Made by a program: the position numbers and the translations under genes. Below, in pieces: positions 1-10,206 of a DNA stretch of 64,000 nucleotides. The notes beneath the pieces are model-generated. The model was not told the DNA's origin. It did no database searches and saw only the letters and a program-made list of their open reading frames with translations. Position 1 is the first letter of the stretch, and every line of letters begins with the position of its first letter. Source of the DNA: Hippasteria phrygiana (taxonomy: Eukaryota; Echinodermata; Asteroidea; Valvatida; Goniasteridae); assembly GCA_037893225.1 (NCBI GenBank), contig JAZGUH010000539.1, positions 124,001 through 188,000 on the forward strand, in the 5' to 3' direction.

Positions 1-56
1 AAAGCAAGTCCATACCCCAGGGAATTTGACAGGCATGGAGCAATAAATAAAAGGTA

Positions 57-70
57 ATCTGCACACAGAT
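57..70. other. Short hairpin ATCTG-CACA-CAGAT in class A monomers (example in M1)
   Basis: A perfect 5-bp stem with a 4-nt loop falls in the most class-divergent part of the monomer. It is present wherever the sequence reads aatctgcacacagat (classes A, A' and D). Confidence 0.6.
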
Positions 71-151
71 GGTGGCCGGAAAGAAAATAAACATTGCGAG
101 GTTTGAATTTTCTCCACAAGTTTTAAATCTAGGAAGCCTCCGATGATTGCA

Positions 152-186
152 ACATGTAGCGCCAGATCTAAGCTATCCATACATGT
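152..186. other. Dyad: 7-bp inverted repeat ACATGTA...TACATGT (one per monomer; example in M1)
   Basis: The arms are 152-158 and 180-186 with a 21-nt spacer holding the BglII site AGATCT. Each arm also contains the 6-bp palindrome ACATGT. The dyad is present in nearly all monomers. The t182 monomers (for example 21289), the aacGtg monomers (54209, 59081, 62794, 63722) and M51 (11778) lose one base pair. It could fold into a cruciform or hairpin. Function is not shown. Confidence 0.75.
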
Positions 187-261
187 CAAAAATACTGCAT
201 TTGGTTGATATTTCATGCAATTATGAATGAGTAAAGCAACTCCATACCCCAGGGAATTTGA

Positions 262-269
262 CATGCATG
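262..269. other. 8-bp palindrome CATGCATG (class B diagnostic; example in M2)
   Basis: The t32 variant creates CATGCATG with an internal NsiI site (ATGCAT). Monomers with g32 read CAGGCATG and lack it. With BglII, HpaI (classes 3, 4, 8: GTTAAC) and DraI (class 1: TTTAAA) it allows the classes to be told apart by restriction pattern. Confidence 0.8.
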
Positions 270-287
270 GAGCAATAAATAGACGGT

Positions 288-305
288 AACATGTACACAG
301 ATGTT
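288..305. other. Short hairpin AACAT-(8 nt)-ATGTT in class B monomers (example in M2)
   Basis: Class B differs from A at positions 58-60, 62 and 72, yet the same region again forms a 5-bp stem, with arms at 288-292 and 301-305. Class C (aatatgcacacagatgtt) lacks a comparable perfect stem. Confidence 0.55.
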
Positions 306-1766
306 GGCCGGAAAGAAAATAAACATTGCGAGGTTTGAATTTTCTCCACAAGTTTTAACTCTAAGAAGCCGCCGATAATTGCAACATGTAGCGCCAGATC
401 TAAGCTATCCATACATGTCAAAATTACTGAATTTGGTTGATATTTCATGCAATTATGAATGAGTAAAGCAAGTCCATACCCCAGGGAATTTGACAGGCAT
501 GGAGCAATAAATAGAAGGTAATCTGCACACAGATGTTGGCCGGAAAGAAAATAAACATTGCGAGGTTTGAATTTTCTCCACAAGTTTTAAATCTAGGAAG
601 CCGCCGATGATTGCAACATGTAGCGCCAGATCTAAGCTATCCATACATGTCAAAATTACTGCATTTGGTTGATATTTCATGCAATTATGAATGAGTAAAG
701 CAAGTCCATACCCCAGGGAATTTGACAGGCATGGAGCAATAAATAAAAGGTAATCTGCACACAGATGTTGGCCGGAAAGAAAATAAACATTGCGAGGTTT
801 GAATTTTCTCCACAAGTTTTAAATCTAGGAAGCCGCCGATGATTGCAACATGTAGCGCCAGATCTAAGCTATCCATACATGTCAAAATTACTGCATTTGG
901 TTGATATTTCATGCAATTATGAATGAGTAAAGCAAGTCCATACCCCAGGGAATTTGACAGGCATGGAGCAATAAATAAAAGGTAATCTGCACACAGATGG
1001 TGGCCGGAAAGAAAATAAACATTGCGAGGTTTGAATTTTCTCCACAAGTGTTAACTCTAAGAAGCCGCCGATAATTGCAACATGTAGCGCCAGATCTAAG
1101 CTATCCATACATGTCAAAATTACTGAATTTGGTTGATATTTCATGCAATTATGAATGAGTAAAGCAAGTCCATACCCCAGGGAATTTGACATGCATGGAG
1201 CAATAAATAGACGGTAACATGTACACAGATGTTGGCCGGAAAGAAAATAAACATTGCGAGGTTTGAATTTTCTCCACAAGTTTTACCCCTAAGAAGCCGC
1301 CGATAATTGCAACATGTAGCGCCAGATCTAAGCTATCCATACACGTAAAAAATACTGCATTTGGTTGATATTTCATGCAATTATGAATGAATAAAGCAAG
1401 TCCATACCCCAGGGAATTTGACAGGCATGGAGCAATAAATAGAAGGTAATATGCACACAGATGTTGGCCGGAAAGAAAATAGACATTGCGAGGTTTGAAT
1501 TTTCTCCACAAGTTTTAAATCTAGGAAGCCGCCGATGATTGCAACATGTAGCGCCAGATCTAAGCTATCCATACATGTCAAAATTACTGAATTTGGTTGA
1601 TATTTCATGCAATTATGAATGAGTAAAGCAAGTCCATACCCCAGGGAATTTGACATGCATGGAGCAATAAATAGACGGTAACATGTACACAGATGTTGGC
1701 CGGAAAGAAAATAAACATTGCGAGGTTTGAATTTTCTCCACAAGTTTTAACTCTAAGAAGCCGCCG

Positions 1767-1769
1767 TAA
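1767..1769. other. Shared one-base deletion marking the domain I B-2-q monomer
   Basis: ccgccgtaatt replaces ccgccgataatt here and at 4319, 8263, 8494, 11044 and 13130. At 14984 and 16841 a different base is missing (ccgccataatt). The shared deletion tracks copies of this HOR position. The switch to the second form marks the sub-lineage M63-M74. Confidence 0.85.
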
Positions 1770-1855
1770 TTGCAACATGTAGCGCCAGATCTAAGCTATC
1801 CATACATGTCAAAATTACTGAATTTGGTTGATATTTCATGCAATTATGAATGAGT

Positions 1856-2088
1856 AAAGCAACTCCATACCCCAGGGAATTTGACATGCATGGAGCAATA
1901 AATAGACGGTAACATGTACACAGATGTTGGCCGGAAAGAAAATAAACATTGCGAGGTTTGAATTTTCTACAGAAGTTTTAACTCTAGGAAGCCGCCGATG
2001 ATTGCAACATGTAGCGCCAGATCTAAGCTATCCATACATGTAAAAAAATACTGCATTTGGTTGATATTTCATGCAATTATGAATGAAT
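1856..2088. repeat. Exemplar monomer, class c8 B-7-r (domain I only)
   Basis: This monomer has c8, a B left half, tctAcaGaag at 111-120, and a right half mixing class 2 (aactct) with class 1 features (g132, g145). It is found once per domain I unit, at 1856, 4408, 8583, 11134, 13221, 15076 and 16931, and nowhere else in the window. In the first two it has an extra A in the A run after position 186, giving 233 bp. Confidence 0.88.
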
Positions 2089-3016
2089 AAAGCAAGTCCA
2101 TACCCCAGGGAATTTGACATGCATGGAGCAATAAATAGAAGGTAATATGCACACAGATGTTGGCCGGAAAGAAAATAGACATTGCGAGGTTTGAATTTTC
2201 TCCACAAGTTTTAACTCTAAGAAGCCGCCGATAATTGCAACATGTAGCGCCAGATCTAAGCTATCCATACATGTCAAAATTACTGAATTTGGTTGATATT
2301 TCATGCAATTATGAATTAGTAAAGCAAGTCCATACCCCAGGGAATTTGACAGGCATGGAGCAATAAATAAAAGGTAATCTGCACACAGATGGTGGCCGGA
2401 AAGAAAATAAACATTACGAGGTTTGAATTTTCTCCACAAGTTTTAAATCTAGGAAGCCGCCGATGATTGCAACATGTAGCGCCAGATCTAAGCTATCCAT
2501 ACATGTCAAAATTACTGCATTTGGTTGATATTTCATGCAATTATGAATGAGTAAAGCAAGTCCATACCCCAGGGAATTTGACAGGCATGGAGCAATAAAT
2601 AAAAGGTAATCTGCACACAGATGGTGGCCGGGAAGAAAATAAACATTGCGAGGTTTGAATTTTCTCCACAAGGGTTAACTCTAAGAAGCCGCCGATAATT
2701 GCAACATGTAGCGCCAGATCTAAGCTATCCATACATGTCAAAATTACTGAATTTGGTTGATATTTCATGCAATTATGAATGAGTAAAGCAAGTCCATACC
2801 CCAGGGAATTTGACATGCATGGAGCAATAAATAGACGGTAACATGTACACAGATGTTGGCCGGGAAGAAAATAAACATTGCGAGGTTTGAATTTTCTCCA
2901 CAAGTGTTAACTCTAAGAAGCCGCCGATAATTGCAACATGTAGCGCCAGATCTAAGCTATCCATACATGTCAAAATTACTGAATTTGGTTGATATTTCAT
3001 GCAATTATGAATGAGT

Positions 3017-3248
3017 AAAGCAAGTCCATACCCCAGGGAATTTGACATGCATGGAGCAATAAATAGACGGTAACATGTACACAGATGTTGGCCGGAAAGA
3101 AAATAAACATTGCGAGGTTTGAATTTTCTCCACAAGTTTTAACTCTAAGAAGCCGCCGATAATTGCAACATGTAGCGCCAGATCTAAGCTATCCATACAT
3201 GTCAAAATTACTGAATTTGGTTGATATTTCATGCAATTATGAATGAGT
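3017..3248. repeat. Exemplar monomer, class B-2-q
   Basis: This monomer has t32, giving the 8-bp palindrome CATGCATG, then agacgg at 49-54, cat at 58-60, t62 and t72. The right half is class 2 (aactctaag, a145) and the middle is q (a198). The c8 variant (aaagcaaCtcc), typical of domain II, is a B monomer preceded in most cases by an s monomer. Confidence 0.9.
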
Positions 3249-3480
3249 AAAGCAAGTCCATACCCCAGGGAATTTGACAGGCATGGAGCAATAAATAAAA
3301 GGTAATCTGCACACAGATGGTGGCCGGAAAGAAAATAAACATTGCGAGGTTTGAATTTTCTCCACAAGTTTTAAATCTAGGAAGCCGCCGATGATTGCAA
3401 CATGTAGCGCCAGATCTAAGCTATCCATACATGTCAAAATTACTGCATTTGGTTGATATTTCATGCAATTATGAATGAGT
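3249..3480. repeat. Exemplar monomer, class A-1-p
   Basis: This monomer has g32 (gacaGgcatgg), a50 and a52 (aaataaaagg), tct at 58-60, g72 (atgGtgg), right class 1 with a DraI site (TTTAAA) near 122-127, g145, and the p middle (c187, t192, c198). Class A is the most frequent left type, especially in domains III to V. Confidence 0.9.
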
Positions 3481-3944
3481 AAAGCAAGTCCATACCCCAG
3501 GGAATTTGACAGGCATGGAGCAATAAATAAAAGGTAATCTGCACACAGATGGTGGCCGGAAAGAAAATAAACATTGCGAGGTTTGAATTTTCTCCACAAG
3601 TGTTAACTCTAAGAAGCCGCCGATAATTGCAACATGTAGCGCCAGATCTAAGCTATCCATACATGTCAAAATTACTGAATTTGGTTGATATTTCATGCAA
3701 TTATGAATGAGTAAAGCAAGTCCATACCCCAGGGAATTTGACATGCATGGAGCAATAAATAGACGGTAACATGTACACAGATGTTGGCCGGAAAGAAAAT
3801 AAACATTGCGAGGTTTGAATTTTCTCCACAAGTTTTACCCCTAAGAAGCCGCCGATAATTGCAACATGTAGCGCCAGATCTAAGCTATCCATACATGTAA
3901 AAAATACTGCATTTGGTTGATATTTCATGCAATTATGAATGAAT

Positions 3945-4176
3945 AAAGCAAGTCCATACCCCAGGGAATTTGACAGGCATGGAGCAATAAATAGAAGGTA
4001 ATATGCACACAGATGTTGGCCGGAAAGAAAATAGACATTGCGAGGTTTGAATTTTCTCCACAAGTTTTAAATCTAGGAAGCCGCCGATGATTGCAACATG
4101 TAGCGCCAGATCTAAGCTATCCATACATGTCAAAATTACTGAATTTGGTTGATATTTCATGCAATTATGAATGAGT
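3945..4176. repeat. Exemplar monomer, class C-1-q
   Basis: This monomer has agaagg at 49-54, tat at 58-60, t72 and g90 (aatagacattg rather than aataaacattg). It usually follows a B-5-r monomer whose tail reads gaat (a231). A subtype with g81 (ccggaGag) and right class 2 starts at 19019, 22732, 24126, 43383, 44775, 48256 and 54521. Confidence 0.88.
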
Positions 4177-4872
4177 AAAGCAAGTCCATACCCCAGGGAA
4201 TTTGACATGCATGGAGCAATAAATAGACGGTAACATGTACACAGATGTTGGCCGGAAAGAAAATAAACATTGCGAGGTTTGAATTTTCTCCACAAGTTTT
4301 AACTCTAAGAAGCCGCCGTAATTGCAACATGTAGCGCCAGATCTAAGCTATCCATACATGTCAAAATTACTGAATTTGGTTGATATTTCATGCAATTATG
4401 AATGAGTAAAGCAACTCCATACCCCAGGGAATTTGACATGCATGGAGCAATAAATAGACGGTAACATGTACACAGATGTTGGCCGGAAAGAAAATAAACA
4501 TTGCGAGGTTTGAATTTTCTACAGAAGTTTTAACTCTAGGAAGCCGCCGATGATTGCAACATGTAGCGCCAGATCTAAGCTATCCATACATGTAAAAAAA
4601 TACTGCATTTGGTTGATATTTCATGCAATTATGAATGAATAAAGCAAGTCCATACCCCAGGGAATTTGACATGCATGGAGCAATAAATAGAAGGTAATAT
4701 GCACACAGATGTTGGCCGGAAAGAAAATAGACATTGCGAGGTTTGAATTTTCTCCACAAGTTTTAACTCTAAGAAGCCGCCGATAATTGCAACATGTAGC
4801 GCCAGATCTAAGCTATCCATACATGTCAAAATTACTGAATTTGGTTGATATTTCATGCAATTATGAATTAGT

Positions 4873-6728
4873 AAAGCAAGTCCATACCCCAGGGAATTTG
4901 ACAGGCATGGAGCAATAAATAAAAGGTAATCTGCACACAGATGGTGGCCGGAAAGAAAATAAACATTACGAGGTTTGAATTTTCTCCACAAGTTTTAAAT
5001 CTAGGAAGCCGCCGATGATTGCAACATGTAGCGCCAGATCTAAGCTATCCATACATGTCAAAATTACTGCATTTGGTTGATATTTCATGCAATTATGAAT
5101 GAGTAAAGCAAGTCCATACCCCAGGGAATTTGACAGGCATGGAGCAATAAATAAAAGGTAATCTGCACACAGATGGTGGCCGGGAAGAAAATAAACATTG
5201 CGAGGTTTGAATTTTCTCCACAAGGGTTAACTCTAAGAAGCCGCCGATAATTGCAACATGTAGCGCCAGATCTAAGCTATCCATACATGTCAAAATTACT
5301 GAATTTGGTTGATATTTCATGCAATTATGAATGAGTAAAGCAAGTCCATACCCCAGGGAATTTGACATGCATGGAGCAATAAATAGACGGTAACATGTAC
5401 ACAGATGTTGGCCGGGAAGAAAATAAACATTGCGAGGTTTGAATTTTCTCCACAAGTGTTAACTCTAAGAAGCCGCCGATAATTGCAACATGTAGCGCCA
5501 GATCTAAGCTATCCATACATGTCAAAATTACTGAATTTGGTTGATATTTCATGCAATTATGAATGAGTAAAGCAAGTCCATACCCCAGGGAATTTGACAT
5601 GCATGGAGCAATAAATAGACGGTAACATGTACACAGATGTTGGCCGGAAAGAAAATAAACATTGCGAGGTTTGAATTTTCTCCACAAGTTTTAACTCTAA
5701 GAAGCCGCCGATAATTGCAACATGTAGCGCCAGATCTAAGCTATCCATACATGTCAAAATTACTGAATTTGGTTGATATTTCATGCAATTATGAATTAGT
5801 AAAGCAAGTCCATACCCCAGGGAATTTGACAGGCATGGAGCAATAAATAAAAGGTAATCTGCACACAGATGGTGGCCGGAAAGAAAATAAACATTACGAG
5901 GTTTGAATTTTCTCCACAAGTTTTAAATCTAGGAAGCCGCCGATGATTGCAACATGTAGCGCCAGATCTAAGCTATCCATACATGTCAAAATTACTGCAT
6001 TTGGTTGATATTTCATGCAATTATGAATGAGTAAAGCAAGTCCATACCCCAGGGAATTTGACAGGCATGGAGCAATAAATAAAAGGTAATCTGCACACAG
6101 ATGGTGGCCGGGAAGAAAATAAACATTGCGAGGTTTGAATTTTCTCCACAAGGGTTAACTCTAAGAAGCCGCCGATAATTGCAACATGTAGCGCCAGATC
6201 TAAGCTATCCATACATGTCAAAATTACTGAATTTGGTTGATATTTCATGCAATTATGAATGAGTAAAGCAAGTCCATACCCCAGGGAATTTGACATGCAT
6301 GGAGCAATAAATAGACGGTAACATGTACACAGATGTTGGCCGGGAAGAAAATAAACATTGCGAGGTTTGAATTTTCTCCACAAGTGTTAACTCTAAGAAG
6401 CCGCCGATAATTGCAACATGTAGCGCCAGATCTAAGCTATCCATACATGTCAAAATTACTGAATTTGGTTGATATTTCATGCAATTATGAATGAGTAAAG
6501 CAAGTCCATACCCCAGGGAATTTGACATGCATGGAGCAATAAATAGACGGTAACATGTACACAGATGTTGGCCGGAAAGAAAATAAACATTGCGAGGTTT
6601 GAATTTTCTCCACAAGTTTTAACTCTAAGAAGCCGCCGATAATTGCAACATGTAGCGCCAGATCTAAGCTATCCATACATGTCAAAATTACTGAATTTGG
6701 TTGATATTTCATGCAATTATGAATGAGT
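4873..6728. repeat. Tandem 4-mer duplication inside unit 2 (928 bp x 2)
   Basis: M22-M25 (4873-5800) and M26-M29 (5801-6728) share the order M11, M12, M13, M14 types. M25 is the junction monomer: its left part is B class with a90 as in M14 (through about 5660), while its end has t at 5797, the tail diagnostic of M10. The exchange that made the duplication therefore lies between about 5661 and 5796. Confidence 0.9.
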
Positions 6729-6960
6729 AAAGCAAGTCCATACCCCAGGGAATTTGACAGGCATGGAGCAATAAATAAAAGGTAATCTGCACACAGATGG
6801 TGGCCGGAAAGAAAATAAACATTGCGAGGTTTGAATTTTCTCCACAAGTTTTAAATCTAGGAAGCCGCCGATGATTGCAACATGTAGCGCCAGATCTAAG
6901 CTATCCATACATGTCAAAATTACTGCATTTGGTTGATATTTCATGCAATTATGAATGAGT

Positions 6961-9900
6961 AAAGCAAGTCCATACCCCAGGGAATTTGACAGGCATGGAG
7001 CAATAAATAAAAGGTAATCTGCACACAGATGGTGGCCGGAAAGAAAATAAACATTGCGAGGTTTGAATTTTCTCCACAAGTGTTAACTCTAAGAAGCCGC
7101 CGATAATTGCAACATGTAGCGCCAGATCTAAGCTATCCATACATGTCAAAATTACTGAATTTGGTTGATATTTCATGCAATTATGAATGAGTAAAGCAAG
7201 TCCATACCCCAGGGAATTTGACATGCATGGAGCAATAAATAGACGGTAACATGTACACAGATGTTGGCCGGAAAGAAAATAAACATTGCGAGGTTTGAAT
7301 TTTCTCCACAAGTTTTACCCCTAAGAAGCCGCCGATAATTGCAACATGTAGCGCCAGATCTAAGCTATCCATACATGTAAAAAATACTGCATTTGGTTGA
7401 TATTTCATGCAATTATGAATGAATAAAGCAAGTCCATACCCCAGGGAATTTGACAGGCATGGAGCAATAAATAGAAGGTAATATGCACACAGATGTTGGC
7501 CGGAAAGAAAATAGACATTGCGAGGTTTGAATTTTCTCCACAAGTTTTAAATCTAGGAAGCCGCCGATAATTGCAACATGTAGCGCCAGATCTAAGCTAT
7601 CCATACATGTCAAAATTACTGAATTTGGTTGATATTTCATGCAATTATGAATGAGTAAAGCAAGTCCATACCCCAGGGAATTTGACATGCATGGAGCAAT
7701 AAATAGACGGTAACATGTACACAGATGTTGGCCGGAAAGAAAATAAACATTGCGAGGTTTGAATTTTCTCCACAAGTTTTACCCCTAAGAAGCCGCCGAT
7801 AATTGCAACATGTAGCGCCAGATCTAAGCTATCCATACATGTAAAAAATACTGCATTTGGTTGATATTTCATGCAATTATGAATGAATAAAGCAAGTCCA
7901 TACCCCAGGGAATTTGACAGGCATGGAGCAATAAATAGAAGGTAATATGCACACAGATGTTGGCCGGAAAGAAAATAGACATTGCGAGGTTTGAATTTTC
8001 TCCACAAGTTTTAAATCTAGGAAGCCGCCGATGATTGCAACATGTAGCGCCAGATCTAAGCTATCCATACATGTCAAAATTACTGAATTTGGTTGATATT
8101 TCATGCAATTATGAATGAGTAAAGCAAGTCCATACCCCAGGGAATTTGACATGCATGGAGCAATAAATAGACGGTAACATGTACACAGATGTTGGCCGGA
8201 AAGAAAATAAACATTGCGAGGTTTGAATTTTCTCCACAAGTTTTAACTCTAAGAAGCCGCCGTAATTGCAACATGTAGCGCCAGATCTAAGCTATCCATA
8301 CATGTCAAAATTACTGAATTTGGTTGATATTTCATGCAATTATGAATGAGTAAAGCAAGTCCATACCCCAGGGAATTTGACATGCATGGAGCAATAAATA
8401 GACGGTAACATGTACACAGATGTTGGCCGGAAAGAAAATAAACATTGCGAGGTTTGAATTTTCTCCACAAGTTTTAACTCTAAGAAGCCGCCGTAATTGC
8501 AACATGTAGCGCCAGATCTAAGCTATCCATACATGTCAAAATTACTGAATTTGGTTGATATTTCATGCAATTATGAATGAGTAAAGCAACTCCATACCCC
8601 AGGGAATTTGACATGCATGGAGCAATAAATAGACGGTAACATGTACACAGATGTTGGCCGGAAAGAAAATAAACATTGCGAGGTTTGAATTTTCTACAGA
8701 AGTTTTAACTCTAGGAAGCCGCCGATGATTGCAACATGTAGCGCCAGATCTAAGCTATCCATACATGTAAAAAATACTGCATTTGGTTGATATTTCATGC
8801 AATTATGAATGAATAAAGCAAGTCCATACCCCAGGGAATTTGACATGCATGGAGCAATAAATAGAAGGTAATATGCACACAGATGTTGGCCGGAAAGAAA
8901 ATAGACATTGCGAGGTTTGAATTTTCTCCACAAGTTTTAACTCTAAGAAGCCGCCGATAATTGCAACATGTAGCGCCAGATCTAAGCTATCCATACATGT
9001 CAAAATTACTGAATTTGGTTGATATTTCATGCAATTATGAATTAGTAAAGCAAGTCCATACCCCAGGGAATTTGACAGGCATGGAGCAATAAATAAAAGG
9101 TAATCTGCACACAGATGGTGGCCGGAAAGAAAATAAACATTACGAGGTTTGAATTTTCTCCACAAGTTTTAAATCTAGGAAGCCGCCGATGATTGCAACA
9201 TGTAGCGCCAGATCTAAGCTATCCATACATGTCAAAATTACTGCATTTGGTTGATATTTCATGCAATTATGAATGAGTAAAGCAAGTCCATACCCCAGGG
9301 AATTTGACAGGCATGGAGCAATAAATAAAAGGTAATCTGCACACAGATGGTGGCCGGGAAGAAAATAAACATTGCGAGGTTTGAATTTTCTCCACAAGGG
9401 TTAACTCTAAGAAGCCGCCGATAATTGCAACATGTAGCGCCAGATCTAAGCTATCCATACATGTCAAAATTACTGAATTTGGTTGATATTTCATGCAATT
9501 ATGAATGAGTAAAGCAAGTCCATACCCCAGGGAATTTGACATGCATGGAGCAATAAATAGACGGTAACATGTACACAGATGTTGGCCGGGAAGAAAATAA
9601 ACATTGCGAGGTTTGAATTTTCTCCACAAGTGTTAACTCTAAGAAGCCGCCGATAATTGCAACATGTAGCGCCAGATCTAAGCTATCCATACATGTCAAA
9701 ATTACTGAATTTGGTTGATATTTCATGCAATTATGAATGAGTAAAGCAAGTCCATACCCCAGGGAATTTGACATGCATGGAGCAATAAATAGACGGTAAC
9801 ATGTACACAGATGTTGGCCGGAAAGAAAATAAACATTGCGAGGTTTGAATTTTCTCCACAAGTTTTAACTCTAAGAAGCCGCCGATAATTGCAACATGTA

Positions 9901-10206
9901 GCGCCAGATCTAAGCTATCCATACATGTCAAAATTACTGAATTTGGTTGATATTTCATGCAATTATGAATGAGTAAAGCAAGTCCATACCCCAGGGAATT
10001 TGACAGGCATGGAGCAATAAATAAAAGGTAATCTGCACACAGATGGTGGCCGGAAAGAAAATAAACATTGCGAGGTTTGAATTTTCTCCACAAGTTTTAA
10101 ATCTAGGAAGCCGCCGATGATTGCAACATGTAGCGCCAGATCTAAGCTATCCATACATGTCAAAATTACTGCATTTGGTTGATATTTCATGCAATTATGA
10201 ATGAGT
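6961..10206. repeat. Domain I HOR unit 3: 14-mer (M31-M44, 3246 bp)
   Basis: M31 6961, M32 7193 and M33 7425 match M5-M7, except that M33 carries a145 in an otherwise class 1 right half. M34 7657 and M35 7889 repeat the M6-M7 pair (a 464-bp duplication). M36 8121 and M37 8352 are two copies of the M8 type, both with the one-base deletion (231 bp each). M38 8583 is M9 type without its extra A. M39-M44 (8815, 9047, 9279, 9511, 9743, 9975) match M10-M15. The 3246 bp equals 14 x 232 minus the two deletions. Confidence 0.92.
7193..8120. repeat. Tandem 2-mer duplication (464 bp x 2) of the B-5-r / C-1-q pair
   Basis: M32-M33 (7193-7656) and M34-M35 (7657-8120) are consecutive copies of the M6-M7 pair. 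They differ visibly only at the position 145 base of the C monomer (a in M33, g in M35). Elsewhere in domain I the pair occurs once per unit. Confidence 0.9.

Larger units (their letters stand above)
1..928. repeat. Left edge: four monomers (M1-M4) of domain II type
   Basis: Starts and codes: M1 at 1 (A-1t-s), M2 at 233 (c8 B-2-q), M3 at 465 (D-1-p), M4 at 697 (A'-1-p). The order s, then c8 B, then D, then A' is the order seen at M90-M93 (20644-21571) and inside the second 11-mer of domain II. M3 lacks the t182 seen in the other D monomers followed by A'. The segment is therefore the end of a domain II-like array lying to the left of domain I. Confidence 0.85.
929..3480. repeat. Domain I HOR, canonical 11-mer unit (M5-M15, 2552 bp)
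   Basis: Starts and codes: M5 929 A-3-q; M6 1161 B-5-r; M7 1393 C-1-q; M8 1625 B-2-q with one base lost near position 143; M9 1856 c8 B-7-r with one extra A; M10 2089 C(t32)-2-q with t229; M11 2321 A-1-p with tACgag in place of tGCgag; M12 2553 A(g80)-4-q; M13 2785 B(g80)-3-q; M14 3017 B-2-q; M15 3249 A-1-p. The same series restarts at 3481 with the same one-base deletion and insertion. M6 carries a private change (acaCgt, near 1344) absent from its copies at 3713 and 7193. Confidence 0.95.
3481..6960. repeat. Domain I HOR unit 2: 15-mer (M16-M30) made by internal 4-mer duplication
   Basis: M16-M24 (starts 3481, 3713, 3945, 4177, 4408, 4641, 4873, 5105, 5337) repeat M5-M13 in order and in indels. 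M25 (5569) is M14-like but ends with the t229 tail of M10. The series then returns to M11 type at M26 (5801) and runs M12, M13, M14, M15 types to 6960. Total length is 3480 bp, 15 x 232 with the paired deletion and insertion cancelling. Confidence 0.93.

Noticed and set aside
41..52. AATAAA polyadenylation-like and TATA-like motifs in each monomer
   Set aside because: They are short A/T-rich matches expected by chance in a 39% GC repeat, with no transcript context.
102..112. Possible RNA polymerase III B box (aggtttgaattttc resembles GGTTCGANTCC), suggesting a tRNA-derived SINE origin
   Set aside because: Key C residues are missing, no convincing A box lies at the right distance, and there is no poly-A tail or terminator pattern.
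214..219. CATGCA (plant RY-like element) near the end of every monomer
   Set aside because: It is a six-base match without supporting context and cannot be used to claim plant origin or regulation.
221..583. About 120-codon open frames on the minus strand starting MWRKFKPRNVYF, repeated every 232 bp
   Set aside because: They overlap each other in shifted frames, change at any codon position between copies, and are opened or closed by one-base indels. They are by-products of the tandem repeat, not genes.
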